Assembly: GCA_963971575.1 (NCBI GenBank)
Contig: OZ020617.1
Location: forward strand, 18,251,403 to 18,315,402
Direction: 5' to 3'
DNA length: 64,000 bases
From: Liopterus haemorrhoidalis
Taxonomy: Eukaryota; Arthropoda; Insecta; Coleoptera; Dytiscidae
Shown: piece by piece, positions 1 to 11,840 of the stretch
How the letters are laid out: each line of letters starts with the position of its first letter
How positions within the stretch are numbered: position 1 is the first letter of the stretch
The notes under the pieces: model-generated
What the model was told of the DNA's origin: nothing
The model's input: the letters and a program-made list of their open reading frames with translations, nothing else
Databases searched by the model: none
Position numbers and translations under genes: made by a program

Positions 1-296
1 CGGACGAAAATCAACTGGGTACTTATAAATACCGTCAGTCAACAAAGGGTTAAGTTGGGAGTCCAATTTTTCGACCCGCTTATTCTTAAGGTCTCAAACA
101 TATGTCGTTTAAATTTTAAAGGGCAAAAATACGAAAAGTCGAATATTTAAATTTGGATATATCACGTTTTGAATGAAGTTGACTGACTGAACTGAACTGA
201 CAAATTATGGTTTAATTGGATAAAACAAGGATAGAATCTGATTTGAATGTGTGTTTATCAACAAAAATAGGTTGAATTATTTTATTTAGTAATTAC
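1..296. other. AT-rich sequence, no gene seen
   Basis: No coding frame, RNA gene or paired repeat was recognised here. It lies upstream of the GPAA1 exon and could be intron or intergenic sequence. Confidence 0.4.
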
Positions 297-469
297 CTAT
301 TGCTTTGATTTAAGCAGAACTAGAATTTCAAATTAGTAACTTTTAACATTTAAATGAGGCTTATGATCATTTTGTTTAACAAAAACCAACTTCAATCGTT
401 AAAAAGTGAACTCGTGACAATTTACAAAAATTCAATTTAGTTCCGCTTAAACGTTTGGAATAGACTATA
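297..469. repeat. MITE of the CTAG-palindrome family, copy 1
   Basis: The right end carries the family terminus TTCCGCTTAAACGTTTGGAA followed by a TA-rich junction. The left end carries the inverted, more diverged form with AGCAGAACTAG and a degenerate CTAG palindrome. The interior motif TTTTGATCATTTTGTTT-like recurs near 61660 and 63390. Other members lie at 39084-39271, 48483-48889, 61655-61774 and 63326-63474. TA-flanked termini suggest a Tc1/mariner-type non-autonomous element; the superfamily is inferred. Confidence 0.6.
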
Positions 470-1324
470 CAGGGTGTTTGTTTGAAACAGGACACCCCGA
501 AAATCTCCTTTATTTGTAAAGATACAAAAAATCTTCAGAACAGAAGTTAAACTAGACAAAAAGGCCCATCTAAAGGTTACTATAAGAATTCTGAGGCACT
601 TCCGGTTTCACCGGAAATGATGTCAACTTTTGATCTAGCATAGGGAATCGATAATTTTATATTTTTTTCCTAAAAGTACATTAAATTAGCTTTACAATGA
701 CACCAAAAAGTCATATTTTTATGCTAACCATTTCAAAATGGCGACCATTTATTTACAAAATAATAATCAACATAAGTTTTACAAAGTTGAACGTAGCAAG
801 CTTTGAAAACAATAAAAAAAGAAGCATCGACTTACTACCAATTAATACATTTTTTTTTTCAAACAAAAATAAGCAAAATAAACTATTAAACTCTTGTTAT
901 TTATAAAACATTTAATTGAAAAATTAAAATTTAAGTTATTTCATGTTATTTCATATAATAACTAGTTATAACAGTTTATTTTAGAGATATTTTGTTTCTT
1001 TTTTTATTGTTTTCAAAGCTTGCTACGTTCAACTTTGTAAAACTTATGTTGATTATTATTTTGTATATAAATGGTCGCCATTTTGGTGTCATTGTAAAGC
1101 TAATTTAATGTACTTTTAGGAAAAAAAATATAAAATTATCGGTTTCTTATGTTAGATCAAAAGTTGACATCATTTCCGGTGAAACCGGAAGTGCCTCAGA
1201 ATTCTTATAGTAACCTTTAGATGGGCCTTTTTGTCTAGTTTAACTTTTGTTCTGAAGATTTTTTGTATCTTTACAAATAAAGGAGATTTTCGGGGTGCCC
1301 CGTTTCAAACAAACACCCTGTATA
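466..1324. repeat. 859-bp foldback element with long inverted arms
   Basis: The left arm (about 466-826) begins TATACAGGGTGTTTGTTTGA. The right arm (about 996-1324) is its reverse complement, ending CAAACACCCTGTATA. Arms match over more than 300 bp with few differences, except that the left arm has about 35 extra bases near 707-745. The spacer is about 170 bp. No coding capacity is seen. The long arms and TA-type ends fit a foldback or MITE element. It abuts the preceding MITE at a TATA junction. Confidence 0.85.
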
Positions 1325-1350
1325 TCCGAAGTAAAACAAATATAATTTCC

Positions 1351-1505
1351 ATGTTTCATAGCCACTTATTTTATAAAAATTAAATAAATGTTAAAAATCA
1401 AGACTTACTTAATAGCTTATTATAAAAAAATAGACTAATAAAAAAGTTATTGAGACATGATTTTTAACATTTAATTCATCTCAGTAAAATAGGTGGCTAT
1501 GAAAC
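1351..1505. repeat. Short imperfect inverted repeat
   Basis: The left arm at 1351-1408 begins ATGTTTCATAGCCACTTAT. The right arm at 1452-1505 is its imperfect reverse complement, ending GTGGCTATGAAAC. Either a small MITE or a palindrome; no target duplication was identified. Confidence 0.6.
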
Positions 1506-2930
1506 CTAGAGGTTATACCTTTTTTGCTTAGAATATACTTACTTAACCAAGTCTAAGAACTATTTTAATATTGGGGTCAATAGAGCCCTTTTTTTTTTTT
1601 TTTATTTAATTTTGTTTGGTTTTGACTGCTGAGGTCATTAACCAAATAGAGCCCTTATGATTTAATAAAGAAAAATACATTTTCAATCAGACAGACTAAA
1701 ATGATACATGGGGAGGCACAATGCAAAACCGACTTTATTATATTTTTTTCCAAAATCGATATATCACGTGATTATTATTTGTTACCTTGAAAGCTATACA
1801 GAAAACAGAAAAAATATGAACAAAATGAACGATATTCCTTCATAATGTCGCATTGAATTGTGCAAGACAAAACAGAACCAACTTTTGCCACAAGCGAGTC
1901 TGGTGCAAAATTAACTCTTTCCATTTCAGCCAATCACATCACTCCATTATTTTCGCTATTTGCGCAGGTTACAAACATATATAGATAAATACAAGTTGAC
2001 AATAACAAGTTATACACGTACATAACTCCAGTAACAATTAACCGCCCTACCCATACGAACGTACGTGATACGTCTACTATATTATCGCCCGAACGCAACA
2101 AGCCGTATCCCGTACGTTCAGGTACAAAAAAATAAATGCATGACTATTTATTTTGGTTTTTCATTTACCGGTCTTGTATAAATATCTGCAATTTTACATT
2201 ACATTCAATACTAAATATATTTGAAAAAATATTCAATAGAATATTATTACTAAAATTACTCGGCAACATCTTATGTTGAGGACCTCTGACTTGTAAAGGA
2301 TACAAAAAAGGGTCATAAATGGTTCTATTTTGTAAAAATGTTGTCTGGTATATTGTAAACAAGTGTTGTTATTGAGAAATCTAATGAAAAAAAAAAAACC
2401 GATGATTTTTTACTTACTTACTACTAACTAAAAAATTTTTTAAATATATATTTTTTTCAATCTCTAATAAAATTTTATTTCATGAACTTTGCATCAAATA
2501 TTTTATTTTGCTTTTATTATATTGTTCTGAAGAAATGAAATTGGAAGCGATTTGGTGCAAAACCAACTTTATCCACACAAGTCTCAGCAAAACAAACTTT
2601 TTCCAAACAAAAAAGTGAATTATCTAACAAACTATTAAATTTTCGATGTGGGTAACTTATAGAATCTTAATCGTATTACCATAAACAGTAGATTTACAAC
2701 AAAAAAAAAATCTTTGTACTGATAAAACTAAATTCGAAAAACTTTTTTTTTTTAATACCCAAAGTTTTGATGACTGTGATGGAGCTGGTTTTGTTTTGTA
2801 CCTCCTCACATACTGTTAACCAAAAAAAAACAAAAAAAAACAAAAAAAATGTGTTTTTTTTAATAACTCGTTAATTGAATGTTTAATTGTTTTTCCAATT
2901 TAAAATTTATATTTTTAAAGTAAAATACTT
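1506..2930. other. AT-rich non-coding stretch
   Basis: Homopolymer-rich sequence with no supportable exon on either strand. If the GPAA1 intron extends this far it is intronic. Upstream GPAA1 exons were looked for by eye and not found. Confidence 0.4.
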
Positions 2931-2933
2931 GGG

Positions 2934-3117
2934 CCCAGTTGCATAAAGCATTGTTAAGTCTGCCAATGTAGTTAACTATGTCGTCAAGTGTTGCTGAAAG
3001 CATTGCTAAGTACACAATCAATTGTTTTTATTCATAACATTGTCAATTATTTGACAATGTCGTCAACTTACAGCGTGATTACTTGATGATATGCTTAACA
3101 ACGCCTTATGCAATTGG
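2934..3117. repeat. 184-bp MITE
   Basis: Terminal inverted repeats of about 25 bp: CCCAGTTGCATAAAGCATTG at the left and the matching CTTAACAACGCCTTATGCAA at the right. A second inner pair (ATTGACAATGTCGTCAAC-like) makes the element strongly self-complementary. It sits less than 200 bp before the GPAA1 splice acceptor, so it is probably intronic. Confidence 0.75.
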
Positions 3118-3285
3118 TAATTGATCTTTCTAAATTTAACTTTCTTTGTATTTTTAAAATAAAGAAGTTAGCGGTGCTTAAACAGTTTCCAAAAACACTC
3201 TGTATAGGAGATGCAATCACTATCAGTGAATTAATTTTGTATATCCAGTATATCATCATGGAGAATAAAATATGTGTTTATAATT

Positions 3286-3312
3286 ATTTTTCTTTTTTTT
3301 TTCATTTCAGCT
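3286..3312 (+). promoter_or_regulatory. 3' splice site of the GPAA1 terminal exon
   Basis: A pyrimidine run of about 20 bases ends in TTTCATTTCAG at 3310. The exon then begins CTGTGATGGATATAAAAG. The protein frame enters with two bases of a split codon (phase 1 intron). Recognisable GPAA1 similarity starts right after this site, so the preceding in-frame residues from 3274 are intron. Confidence 0.85.
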
Positions 3313-4545
3313 GTGATGGATATAAAAGTTGAAGGTCTAAATGGCCAATTACCAAACTTAGATCTAGTCACCCTCGTAAATAAAATGTGTGTAAAAGAAG
3401 GCTTGCACGTCACCTTCAAAAATCGTGGAAATCTTCATCCTCAAAACGACAGATATCGCCATTGGAAACATTCCTTTACAACCATGATGTCAATGATTTT
3501 AGCTCAAAGTACTGGTATACCAACCGGAAACCATGGTTTGTTTCATCGTTTTGGAATACAGGCAGTAACCATGCATGGATTTTTAAAACCAAACAGCAGA
3601 GGAAACCAGATTGGTTTCTTCTCAATGGGAAAAATACTCGAAGGAATATTTAGAAGTTTAAATAATTTGTTAGAAAGGTTTCATCAGAGTTATTTCTTTT
3701 ATTTATTACCTTCATGTGATAGGTTTATTTCTATAATCTGGTTTATACCTGTTTTGTGTTTATTAGTAGGTTGTTTACTGGTTCGTTCTTTAGTACAGTG
3801 GTATCGGGTTTGTTATAACCCGTATATACTCGATGAGGATGAGGAGAAAAAACCTAAGGTTAAACCTGCTGAATGGTATAGGATTTTGCTTTTGTATTTT
3901 GTAAGTCATATATGTGGGGTATTGTTAATGAATTTTCCTACTTTTGTGACACATTATGGTGCTGAGTACGGGTATAGTACAGATGTATCTCTTTATTATG
4001 GTTTTGGATTAATGTCATTATGTTTACTAATTGTGCCATTTTCATTTAGACTCGAAAGACAAAAGAGTATGGTTATGCTTAACATGTTCATAATATGGGA
4101 GTTAGGAATGGTTCTTTTAGGAGTTGGAATGATAAATTTTTCATTAGGAGTACTTTGTTCTTTCTTAATCGTCCCTGTTACTTTACTCATTACTCCTACT
4201 TCTAACAGATTCAGAGCTATGTTGCAATCCATTCTTTGGTTCCTCGTACATCCATTTGTAGTACTAAATATAGTTGTAATGATTTATACTTTGTTTATGT
4301 TTCCGAATTCTAGAGTTAAGGAATCGTTTTATATGGGTGTTAGTGCAACTAGGCAAGCACTTGTTTTTGGTATTGTTGATTCAATTGTTTATGGTAATTG
4401 GGTGTTTGACGTTGCTTGTTGTGTGTTTGTACCTATTTGGCTATGTATGTGTTGCCTTATTATGTCTTCACCTTTTAAATTGAGTGAAGCAATTGAAGAA
4501 GTTGTAAAAGAAAAGACTGAGGATGGAAAACAAAAAACTGAATAA
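3311..4545 (+). CDS. GPAA1: GPI transamidase subunit GPAA1 (GAA1), C-terminal exon
   Basis: GAA1 is an ER-membrane subunit of GPI transamidase, which transfers preassembled GPI anchors onto proteins. This exon encodes about 411 residues, roughly two thirds of a protein that is usually near 600 residues. Seen directly: the motif VEGLNGQLPNLDLV at the exon start, then NHGLFHRFGIQAVTMHG, then the GKILEGIFRSLNNLLERFHQ region with SYFFYLLP. These are family landmarks as I know them. They are followed by about seven hydrophobic segments and a lysine/glutamate-rich cytosolic tail. The N-terminal signal anchor and peptidase-M28-like part are missing because upstream exons are not in view. The frame is intact to TAA. 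It is the only confident host gene in the window. The assignment is by recognition, not alignment. Confidence 0.93.
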
Positions 4546-4737
4546 GTAAAAAAAGTGTTTAGTTGTAGATAACGGTAAAAATATTGCATAAAAAATTTTT
4601 AAACTATAAATTTCGTCCTTTGTATTTTTAGTATGTTTATAAAATTTATATAGTATGCTTTAATTAAATTTATAAATTTTTACCAAAGATTCAGTGAACA
4701 GAAATTATCTTTGTATTGTTTGTATAGAAATTATCTT
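4546..4737 (+). other. Probable GPAA1 3' UTR
   Basis: AT-rich sequence directly after the GPAA1 stop. An ATTAAA variant poly(A) signal occurs near 4663. The transcript end is not determinable here, and a TTAA transposon begins at 4742. Confidence 0.45.
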
Positions 4738-4741
4738 TTAA

Positions 4742-5480
4742 AGGTGCGTTTGGCATAAGCTAATAATCTACACATTCTGCATAATTTACACAAGAAACGT
4801 TCGACATAAATTTCTGTGTACTCTGTGCTGCACGAAGATCGTTCGGCAAATATCGTGCAGTGCAGTTTGTGTTGCACAATCGTCACAAGTTCAGATCATG
4901 CGGCAGTCTGTGCAATAGTGTTTTTCGCGGTAAAAATATGTTTTTTCTACAAAACAATATGAGTGAAATCAATCAAGATATCTTTGTTTATGCCTGCAGC
5001 ATTTGCAAAATAAATAGTACAGACATGAACCTCATGATGGTACATGTAAATGCACTCAAAAATACTCACAATTTTCTGGATACAAGCGGAAATATATTTT
5101 AAATTGATTAGTACCATGTTTGGAACAGTACTCTCTGCATCTTCAAACACTTTACAAAATATTTTCTGGTTTGGATAATTCTTCTAAATTGTTTTTCTCA
5201 TCAAATAAAATTACTTTTATGTTACTTAAAAGCATCCCAAAACCTTCATGCATCAATTTTTTATTATCGTACAAAACAAGTAGCAGGAGACAGACTTCAT
5301 GTAATCAAACATACATAATTTATTTGTTTACAAAACAGAAAGGTTAAAATAACAAGAATAACTGCACAATCTGAACAAAGCGTTCGTCTTTGACTTTCTT
5401 GCATATTGTGCACAGTAGTCACGTGACAAAAGACTTGCACAACACAGAGTTAACACTGCACAGTTATGCCGAACGCACCT
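4742..5480. mobile_element. 739-bp TTAA-flanked non-autonomous element
   Basis: The 17-bp terminal inverted repeats AGGTGCGTTTGGCATAA and TTATGCCGAACGCACCT differ at one position. They are flanked exactly by TTAA at 4738-4741 and 5481-5484, the target duplication of piggyBac-type elements. Subterminal sequence is rich in TGCACA and GTTCGGCA-like words. Small open frames inside show no similarity to a transposase. It lies just downstream of GPAA1. Confidence 0.88.
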
Positions 5481-5492
5481 TTAATATACAAG

Positions 5493-5980
5493 TAATTATA
5501 AAATGGAGCCGTGTGGTCAGTGATTTTATTGCGCTTGTGCCGTATTTTAAAAGTTGTGAAATTTACTAACGTAAAACTTGTAGAGTTATCTATTGGCGAA
5601 AAATTGAACTGCTGAACTGTCAGTTAGTAAATGTTTGCATTAGTAAGTTTTATTGAGAAGTGACATTACCGGTGGCGGCGCTGTGATCCAAGGCAATATG
5701 GCTGTTGGCTCTAGTACTCGGCTGTTAATATGCATTGTTCTGTCTTGAATGAGAATCAAAAACACTACAATATATTCTGCTTCTATAGTTTTTCACAACT
5801 TCTGTCGACATTCTAACAAAAATTCAACATTAAAACATACTTAATAGTTTAAACAGTACTAGAGTGTCTAGTATATTATTTGACCACCGACAGCGTATTC
5901 GAGCGTGTCAGTTCTCAATAATATGATGTTTGCAAGGCGGACAGTAAACTTGCTGTCGTTACGGCTCCATTTTATAATCA
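5493..5980. repeat. 488-bp MITE
   Basis: Terminal inverted repeats of about 20 bp: AATTATAAAATGGAGCCGT at the left and ACGGCTCCATTTTATAATCA at the right. The interior is non-coding and contains a GC-richer patch (GGTGGCGGCGCTGTGATCC). The ends begin only 12 bp from the TTAA element. Confidence 0.78.
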
Positions 5981-5984
5981 CTCT

Positions 5985-6400
5985 GTTTGTATGTGTAGGC
6001 AATATCAGGATGTAGGTCATCAATAAAAGTTACTAAACCAGTGACGTCACTTTCAAGCACGTTTACATGCGAAAGTTTATTTTGTAAATATAGCACACTG
6101 CCACCTACTTAATATAAAAATATCAAGTATGTATTTAATTTTCATACATTGTGTTAATAGTTTGGTTGTAAACACAAAAACCAAAGTTTTAAGAATAAAG
6201 AATATCACAAGTCAATCAGTTTAATGAGCAGGAATATTACAAGTATTGGAAGGACGTGATCTTAAGTATCTCAGTGAAAATTTTAGTGCTCATGACAGGG
6301 TAATTACTACTTCAAATTATGTCATAGATACTCAATAGAAAGATGCAGCTTTAAACTAATTTTATATTGGTTAATTTCTAAATACTAATAGATTGCTCAG
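5985..6400. other. No feature recognised
   Basis: AT-rich sequence without a paired repeat or supportable coding frame. Confidence 0.35.
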
Positions 6401-6405
6401 CTTTA

Positions 6406-6732
6406 GTCCGTTCAAACGTTAGAATGCAGTATTGCTCTTATGGGAAATGGGAGCGATGTTACGAAATTTTGTAAAAGTGTCAAATATGTCCATGAACCCA
6501 AAATATAATGCGTAATTTTTTATTCTCTTGTTGATAATTTATTCAAATTAAATGGAAAAAGCATGGGGGAAAAATGAATAACCATTTATATTGCGTTTTC
6601 AACTATTACCACGTTCTACAGCTGGCAACCTCGCCAAAGAAGACAGGATAGTGCTATGGGGAGAACCTATTAGAGAGTATAAAAAAGAACTATTCCATTT
6701 GCCCTGTACTGCATTCTAACGTTTGAACGGAC
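6406..6732. repeat. 327-bp MITE with perfect 26-bp inverted ends
   Basis: The left end GTCCGTTCAAACGTTAGAAT and the right end ATTCTAACGTTTGAACGGAC are exact reverse complements over 26 bp. The interior is non-coding. A target duplication was not clear, so the superfamily is not assigned. The perfect ends suggest a fairly recent insertion. Confidence 0.85.
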
Positions 6733-7660
6733 AATAGAATTTTATTTCGATTTAAGTCGCCAGAAATTTGTATAATTTGAACGTGAACGCAATTTACCTA
6801 TTTTGACTGTTCTTCATATTGGAAAGATAATTTCTATTTTCAACTACTGAAGGAGTATTATGTTATGTAAAACTGCGAATATTTTTATTGTAATGACGTT
6901 TGTACTTTTTATTGTCAATTAATATGTATTATATTTGATCTCATTCCAATTAATGACGTATTATAAGTAATTTTTGTATGCTTCATGTGAACTAGATCAA
7001 ATATTTGTTTTGTAAATAATGGCTGTAAAAACAATTTTTGAAAATAAAACAAGTTCATTATAGAGTGTGTTTATTTCTTTTAAGTATTGTAAGCGTTATA
7101 TTTTGTCATCAAAATCCTATTAGAATATTTTTTCTTCTATGTTTGACTAGGAAATTACTTCCTGTTTGTCAGGCCTCATTCAGTGGACGAGGAAAACCAG
7201 CTTTGTGCCTATCTCTTGGGCGGTCGTCTGGAGGTTTCTTTTCCGGATGGTCGTCCTTGCAAATATATGCTAGTTTTTTTTCGTCTATCCTTTCGACATT
7301 CTCGTTCCACTCTTTCTCTTAAGCGGTGTTCTCACAAGTCATTTTCAATTAATCATTTCCAACGATTAAGTTTTTAAGAAATGAAAATGATTTTGTTCAC
7401 GTATGTCATACTTATGAATCATAATAAGCGTTTCCGTTTAGTCAGTCAGATCAATCTGAGCGATCCAAGTGCTCCCGATCCGTTCGTAAAGTCAGTCGGT
7501 ACATATTAGCTTATTTTTAGTCAATTCGATTGATCCGCTCTCCGAGCATATTTCTAAACAACCTGATGACCTAGCAGGATTGCTTGGATTAATAGTTGCT
7601 GGTGGTGGGGGTTAGCGCGGGTAAATACACAATGCAATAAACAACACTCCAAAAAAATAA
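6733..7660. other. Unassigned sequence between MITE and RT remnant
   Basis: Mostly AT-rich. A GC-richer patch at about 7160-7330 has open frames on both strands but no recognised protein. About 7440-7550 has repeated GATC/AGTCAGTC-like words resembling the repeat near 54590. Confidence 0.35.
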
Positions 7661-7664
7661 GAAG

Positions 7665-9480
7665 TTCCCTAACTATTCTAAAGAAAAAATCTGACCTTTC
7701 AACGTACTCTTGCCCTTTTTCAATAAACGAACTTGAAGAAGCTCTTGAACAAACGAAGCTAAGAAAAGCTGCCGGAGTTAATGGTATGTATTCTGAGTTC
7801 TTGAAAAACTGTGGTAAAAATGCCAAGAAATGGCTGACAAAATTTTTCACCGATGTCCTTAACACAGGATACCTAAAGAATTCAGGAAAACTTAATTCTT
7901 AGCGCTGCCCAAATCAGGTAAACCAGCAGACAAGCCAGAAAACTACCAGCCCATTGCTCTTCTTAGCTGTACGTGCAAGTGGATGGAATGGATAATCTAT
8001 AATAGAATGTTAATAAAATAATTCTAAATGAACAAGCCGGTTTCAGAACAGGTCGTAGTTGCGAGGACCAACTCTTAGCCTTTACAACCTACATTGAAGC
8101 AGGCTTTCAAGAAAAATTGTATATATGTAAAAGTTGTATATATTGATTTAACAGCAGCCTACGATATAGTGAGGAGAAAAGGATATATTTACAAGCTTCT
8201 CCAAGTTATCCCATGTAAACTGATCACCAGATTTATAAATAACTTCCTGAGCTACCGCATGCTGACAATATCTTTAAACAATTCGGTAAGCAGAACTATT
8301 ATTCTCTCGAACGGCCTTCCACGAGGATCAGTATTAGCTCCGCTATTTTTCAATTTATATATTCATTACATACCGGAAACTTCATCTAGGAAATTTGCAT
8401 ATGCGGATGACATTGCTCTCGCCACCCAGGCACAAAGTATAACATTGACTGAACAGATTCTAACTAAAGAAATTCTAAGTCAATATTTTGAAAATTGGAG
8501 GCTTTGTCCAAGTTTGGCAAAAACGGAAATATCGTGTTCTCATTTAAATAACATAATGGCAAACACTAATCTGTTAATTAAATTAAACAACCGCGTCTAA
8601 CGTATCAACCAAATTGAAAACCCGGGACAACTTACTACAGAAACTTGCTGGCTTTACTTGGGGAGCGGCAGCTACGGTACTGCGCACAGCTGCTCTTGCT
8701 CTAGTTTTCTCAATGGCCGAGTATTGCGCCTCAGTATGGCTTAACAGCACCCATGCTAGCAAGATCGACGTGCATTTAAACAGAGCAATGATACTTATTT
8801 CGGGAACGATAAAATCTACGCCAACCTACTGGTTACCGATGTTGTGCAATATTGCCCCCCCCCCTTTGTTCCGCCGCCAGGCTGCATGTGCCCGAGAATT
8901 CAGGAAAATTTTCACAAACACAAACCTGCCTATTCACGCAGATCTCAAACCATTTCGCCCTAGGCTTAAATGTCGACATCCATCAGTGACGAGTAATAGC
9001 CTACAGTCAGGATTACATTCACATACATTAATTAAATGGATGGACTCCTGGCTAATAAATGCACCATTAGAATGGCAGGCGTTGATGCCTACTAAATGTG
9101 ATCCACCTGGGTTCGATCTACCACGACATCTTTGGTTCACAATTAACCGCATTTGTACCAACCACGGTAGATGTGTTGCTACTTTCACGAAATGTGACAT
9201 CACTTCCTCGCCAAACTGTGACTGCGGCGCTCCAAACCAAACAGTGCAGCACATTGCATTCGAATGCACTCTTCGAGCTTATCCTTGCAAAAAGGAGTAT
9301 TTCATTATCATCCCTTGACGTCCAAATATGACGAATCGTGCAATAGATTTTTTATTATTATTTTTTATTTTTGTTAACTATATGTGTCTTTTATTTTTGT
9401 TTATTAATTTATTTTTGTTAATGTATATGTACTTGTACTAATGTATCCATACGCTAAATAAATAAAATCCCCTGCCTTTG
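7665..9480 (+). pseudogene. Decayed jockey-type non-LTR reverse transcriptase
   Basis: Reading + strand frames in order gives RT-domain pieces. A palm-entry segment (ALEQTKLRKAAGVNGMYSEF, near 7740) is followed by an AGFRTGRSCEDQLLAFTT block near 8040, then DLTAAYDIV and the catalytic FAYADD motif (8394-8411). Next comes a thumb/C-terminal region (ALALVFSMAEYCASVWLNST) and a terminal CDCGAP...H...C zinc-like motif near 9220-9260. The frame is broken several times: shifts near 7905 and 8010, a stop at 8598 and an apparent loss of about 20-25 residues before 8614. An AATAAATAAA motif near 9457 marks a likely 3' end. There is no endonuclease or ORF1, so the copy is 5'-truncated. Confidence 0.85.
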
Positions 9481-9484
9481 CATG

Positions 9485-10275
9485 TAAAGATCGCAAAATT
9501 GGGTATCTGATGTGTATTGTACAAAAAAAAGAGGTATTCATTTGTGAAAAGATGTGTTTTATAAATATTTGGGTTAAAGGAAAAATATTTTTTGCATTTT
9601 TACTTGCCCGACCTTAATATATAAGAGGCAACTGGTTTTATTTATACTATTTTGTCCGCCAGTCTGAAAAATATATTCAAAATAATTTGAAAACGTTGAA
9701 TTGTAGAAACAGACTTAAACTAAAAAATACTTCCGATTTTAAATTTGATCTAAGTTGATATATGCCAATTCCAAACGTAAAGTAAATAACATTCGTAGAT
9801 ATTCATGAGTTCTGTTTCATAGAACTTATTCGCATATTCAGGAACTAACTAGAGACGAGAACGTCCAAAGTTTAACTACTACTATTCAGGGTCTTGTTCT
9901 AAGGATCTAAACATACCAATTATGGTGCATTTCATTGTCCTGACTACTATACCTACGGACGTTAATGTAAGTCGTAATTGACGACCTCCTCATACATGTC
10001 TATAATTGCCATTTATGGACCCTTAATTTCTAAATTAAACTATTGATGGATTGGAGTCATTGTTCATTAGTTACAAGACGGCTGAATAAGCTTCAAAGAT
10101 CAATTCATTGGTAAATATTTTCAAAATAGTTACTCATTGGAATAAGAGATGGCAGGATATGTATTAAAATGAATAGCTGTAGGCAATACAATAGATTATT
10201 TATTATTATTACACGTATAAACAAATATTTATACACAAAATAAATAATAGAATTTTAGAATAACAAAAATGTTGA
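9485..10275. other. No feature recognised
   Basis: AT-rich sequence with no coding similarity and no clear inverted repeat. It separates the RT remnant from the hAT MITE at 10284. Confidence 0.35.
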
Positions 10276-10283
10276 CAGGGAGA

Positions 10284-10556
10284 CAGGGGCGCACACAAGG
10301 GGGGGTCCAAGGGGTCCGGCCACCCCCGTATGTGAGAAGTGAGGATTTTTTTTTGCTCTTCACTTATAATTTAGAAGAGAGGACCCTTTTTTTTGCTCTT
10401 CACTTAAAATTTAGAAGGGAGGACCTTTTTTTTTGCTCTTCACTTAAAATGAGAGGACCTTTTTTTTTCTTTACATCAAATTGAAATTTTGCCCTGTGTT
10501 TATAAAAAATATGTATAATTGGACCCCCCCAAGCCAAAAATCTGTGTGCGCCCCTG
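10284..10556. mobile_element. 273-bp hAT MITE with poly-T minisatellite core, copy 1
   Basis: Ends CAGGGGCGCACACA and TGTGTGCGCCCCTG are inverted. The 8-bp direct duplication CAGGGAGA flanks it at 10276-10283 and 10557-10564, as expected for hAT. The inside holds three to four tandem units of about 42 bp, each a T-run followed by GCTCTTCACTTAAAATTTAG and a GGACC word. A second copy lies at 12386-12631. Confidence 0.9.
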
Positions 10557-10689
10557 CAGGGAGATGAACAAAATTAATATTAAATTAATAAAAACTTCTT
10601 AGCCGGTTATCCATAAAACTCGTAAATACTTGTATACGAGGGTTACCTTTTAAGTTTTTACAAAAACTTAGGGAAAAATATATTCTTTT

Positions 10690-11840
10690 TTGGAAAAAAC
10701 TGTTTTATTGTTTTTCAAAAGATTCACCTTTATGATTTATACACCTTTGCATGCATTCAAACCAATTCTCGAAACATTTTTTTCACTCTGAAGTGCTGTG
10801 TGGGAGCTTGCATTGTCATGATGAAGAATGATGCGATGTTTTTCCTGATTTTGTCGATGACTTCTGGCAAACAAATTGTTGCATGCCATTCAGCATTAAC
10901 TGGTCTCCGATCCTCTAAAGCAGGCTTGGCCCAAAGAAAAATCGTAAACTTACAAACTTTATAAGACTGCGACTACAAGTACCGTTTATAACACTACAAA
11001 TACAATTTCAACTGGCTATGAATTTATAAGTGATGTATTTTTTAATTTAATGCGTTCTTTAGAGAGAATCATAAAATCATTCACAAATTATAAAATATAT
11101 TAATTAGTATTAGTGTATTTTATGTGTGGCCCAAAACAACTCGTCTTCTTATAATATGGCCCAGGGAAGCTAAAAGGTTGCATACCCCTGCTCTAAAGAA
11201 ATGGTTACGACATGCCCAGTACAACTGAAGAAACAACCGATCATTTTCTTGGAAGTGCTTCGTGAACCAATAACTTGTGTGGGTTTCGGTTCCTCTTGGA
11301 AAACCCAAACGGTGGATTGTTGCTTAGTTTCTGGTTCATATGAATAAATCCAAGTTTCGTCATCTGTAATGATGTTGTATAGGGATTTTGCAGTGCCTAG
11401 GTTGATTTGTTTTAGCTTTCCCTTACACCAATCAACACGAGCCTTTTTTGAGCTTCGGTCAAATTATGCGGAATCTATCGGGATCACATCTTTTTCACAG
11501 TTAAATATTCATACAAAATCGAATGTATTGCAGTCTGCGATATGCCAAAGGATGCATCTATCTCACGGTAAGTCACATACCGATCTTCTTCAATCGTTTT
11601 GTGCACAGCATCAATGTTTTTTTTTTGAATCACAACCGATTTTGGTCGACCTTCACGATATTCGTCACTGACGGATGCACACCCACAACGAAATTCTGCA
11701 AACCAATTGTAAATAGTTTCTTCTGATGGTGCTGCATTACCAAAAGTTGAACGAAGCGTATCTATGAATTGTTGTTGAGTTAGGCCTTTACTAAAATCGT
11801 AATAAATCATCCAACGAAAACCTTCACGAGTAATATCCAT
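10690..11840 (-). pseudogene. Mariner transposase, frameshifted, interrupted and deleted
   Basis: The minus-strand ATG at 11840 opens a 118-residue frame with the mariner HTH: MDITREGFRWMIYYDFSKG, then a RSTFGNAAPSEETIYNWF block. After a frameshift near 11480, a block reading DWCKGKLKQINLGTAKSLYN with the first catalytic Asp in ITDDETWIYSYEPETKQQ follows. The coding sequence is then split at 10921-11190 by a hAT insertion and resumes as RPVNAEWHATICLPEVI. The HDNA motif (second catalytic Asp) is present in a shifted frame. The text then jumps to the typical C-terminus (ENWFECMQ), so the segment that should carry the third catalytic Asp (SPDLAP.D) is missing. The gene cannot encode an active DD34D enzyme. 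Confidence 0.9.
10921..11190. mobile_element. 270-bp hAT MITE inserted in the mariner transposase
   Basis: Ends CAGGCTTGGCCC and GGTTGCATACCCCTG are imperfectly inverted. The exact 8-bp duplication CTCTAAAG lies at 10913-10920 and 11191-11198. Removing one duplication and the insert restores the mariner reading across the junction (TISLE joins DRRPVN), which dates this insertion after the mariner. Confidence 0.92.

Noticed and set aside
3274..3310. Upstream ATG extension of the GPAA1 frame
   Set aside because: It lies in the pyrimidine tract of the intron before the CAG splice acceptor, and GPAA1 similarity begins after it.
4860..5347. Open frames inside the TTAA element
   Set aside because: Short, overlapping on both strands and without similarity; they lie wholly within a non-autonomous transposon.
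7038..7377. Open frames in the GC-richer patch near 7200
   Set aside because: Both strands gave peptides with no firm similarity. A faint Gly/Arg/Pro-rich RT tail reading on the minus strand was too weak to call.
10269..10484. Open frame with repeated FFxLHLKFRREDL segments
   Set aside because: Translation of the minisatellite core of a hAT MITE.
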